Below are positions 5,964 through 6,594 of a DNA stretch of 6,594 bases, one piece after another. Positions within the stretch are counted from its first letter, which is position 1. Each line of letters begins with the position of its first letter. The stretch spans positions 1 through 6,594 of the forward strand of contig CAXSEE010000223.1 in NCBI GenBank assembly GCA_964235615.1, in the 5' to 3' direction. The position numbers and the translations under genes were made by a program. The notes under the pieces are model-generated. The model was not told the origin of the DNA. It saw nothing but the letters and a program-made list of their open reading frames with translations, and did not search any database. This stretch comes from Lichenicoccus sp964235615. GTDB taxonomy: Bacteria; Pseudomonadota; Alphaproteobacteria; Acetobacterales; Acetobacteraceae.

Positions 5964-5993
5964 TTGCAATCAGTCCTGAAAGAGAAGTTTTAG
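5964..5993 (+). promoter_or_regulatory. Possible sigma70-like promoter for the Uma2 gene
   Basis: In the 133-base divergent spacer, TTGCAA (5964-5969) and TTTTAG (5988-5993) are separated by 18 bases and lie 34 bases before the Uma2 ATG. The match to consensus is only moderate. The rest of 5895-6027 shows no strong repeat or terminator. Confidence 0.25.
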
Positions 5994-6027
5994 ATTGCGC
6001 CCTTCCCCAAGAAGCTAGGCAGAACCG

Positions 6028-6594
6028 ATGATCACCTCAGCGCCGCTGGTCCCGAAATGGACCGCCGAGTCCTTCCTGAAGGCCGACCAGAACGAGTTTG
6101 GATCTGCATGGCGATACGAGCTGATCGACGACCAGATAATCGGCCAAGCTGCCCCGAGTCCTCGCCACGGCGCGATCATCGCGGGCCTGAGCGCGGCCCT
6201 CGCCGTCCGATTACGCGGCCACAAGACCTGCCGCCCCGAAGCAGGAAGTGCTGCCACTCCACGCCGACAGCAGCGCAGCACCGCTCTTATCCCTGACGTC
6301 ATGGTCCGATGTGGCGACCTGCCCACCGTGCTGTTCGAGGTCGTCTCTCCTACAGAGCTGAAAGATTGGCGCGCCCGCGACAGGAAACGGCTCCGCCAAC
6401 AGGATGTCGAAGGTGTTCGCGAGATCATCGAGATCCATCAGGCGGATGTGGCCGCCCACATTTACCGCAGGCTGGATGACGGCGAGTGGTCGTTCACGCC
6501 GATCGGCGGCGACGAAGCCGTCCTGAGCCTGACCAGCATCGGCACCGAGCTACCCATGTCCGAGATTTACGAGTTCGTGCAGCCCGAGGACTAG
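6028..6594 (+). CDS. Uma2 family (DUF820) putative restriction-endonuclease-fold protein
   Basis: This complete 188-residue protein ends with TAG at the last base of the window. It shows the Uma2 pattern of the PD-(D/E)XK nuclease superfamily: YELIDDQIIGQAAPSPRHGAI (30-50), with Glu31 and His47; IPDVMV (88-93), with Asp90; LFEVVSPTE (102-110), with Glu104; and a downstream basic segment, RARDRKRLRQQDVEGVREI, in which Lys120 is in the usual place of the family lysine. The acidic residues expected for metal binding are therefore present. Uma2 genes occur in many copies in cyanobacteria and are scattered in other bacteria. Their biological role is poorly defined, and nuclease activity is a fold-based prediction. 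It is divergent from the DUF2891 gene, with 133 bases between starts. The Shine-Dalgarno before the ATG is weak. Confidence 0.85.
   Translation: MITSAPLVPKWTAESFLKADQNEFGSAWRYELIDDQIIGQAAPSPRHGAIIAGLSAALAVRLRGHKTCRPEAGSAATPRRQQRSTALIPDVMVRCGDLPTVLFEVVSPTELKDWRARDRKRLRQQDVEGVREIIEIHQADVAAHIYRRLDDGEWSFTPIGGDEAVLSLTSIGTELPMSEIYEFVQPED

Noticed and set aside
5895..5969. TTG start giving the DUF2891 protein 25 more residues
   Set aside because: The added residues are basic and unlike the family start, and no ribosome binding site supports the TTG. It is not fully excluded, because ATG 5894 also lacks a good one.
1..6594. CRISPR array, attachment site or multi-gene defence island
   Set aside because: There are no regularly spaced repeats, integrase or linked defence genes; only one toxin-antitoxin pair and one Uma2 gene are present.

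Overview
The window looks like a GC-rich proteobacterial chromosome segment. The codon usage is strongly G/C at third positions. The gene set (a CAT-family permease, a GuaD-type deaminase, a FitA/VapBC-like toxin-antitoxin pair, a stand-alone receiver protein, a DUF2891 protein and an Uma2 protein) fits an alphaproteobacterium, possibly Acetobacteraceae. That placement is a recollection-based inference, not a measured one.

Layout from left to right. On the + strand, a probable lipoprotein of unknown family (153-764) is followed 62 bases later by a TetR-type repressor (827-1516). In front of them lie two abutting short palindromes (30-49) that could be an operator. Between the TetR gene and a convergent permease lies a spacer of about 280 bases. 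It holds a 9-bp hairpin (1596-1620) and the C-terminal catalytic scrap of an IS630-family transposase (about 1657-1794), which stops within a few bases of the permease stop codon. The permease (1800-3257, minus) and a guanine deaminase (3283-3765, plus) are transcribed divergently from a 25-base gap.

From 3735 to 5894 everything is on the minus strand. In transcription order it reads: a DUF2891 protein, 44 bases, a single-domain response regulator, 63 bases, a ribbon-helix-helix antitoxin, then a PIN-domain VapC toxin overlapping the antitoxin by 11 bases. The toxin gene ends inside the 3' end of the guanine deaminase gene, giving a 31-base tail-to-tail overlap. After a 133-base divergent intergenic region, a complete Uma2-family gene runs on the + strand to the last base of the window (6028-6594).

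The only clear functional units are the toxin-antitoxin pair and perhaps the lipoprotein/TetR pair. The other neighbours are not obviously one pathway. I found no CRISPR array, rRNA, convincing tRNA, phage module or multi-gene defence system. The points most worth a second look are the duplicated element in front of the antitoxin, the palindrome cluster in front of the lipoprotein, the IS630 scar at the permease stop, and the pairing of DUF2891 with an orphan receiver protein.
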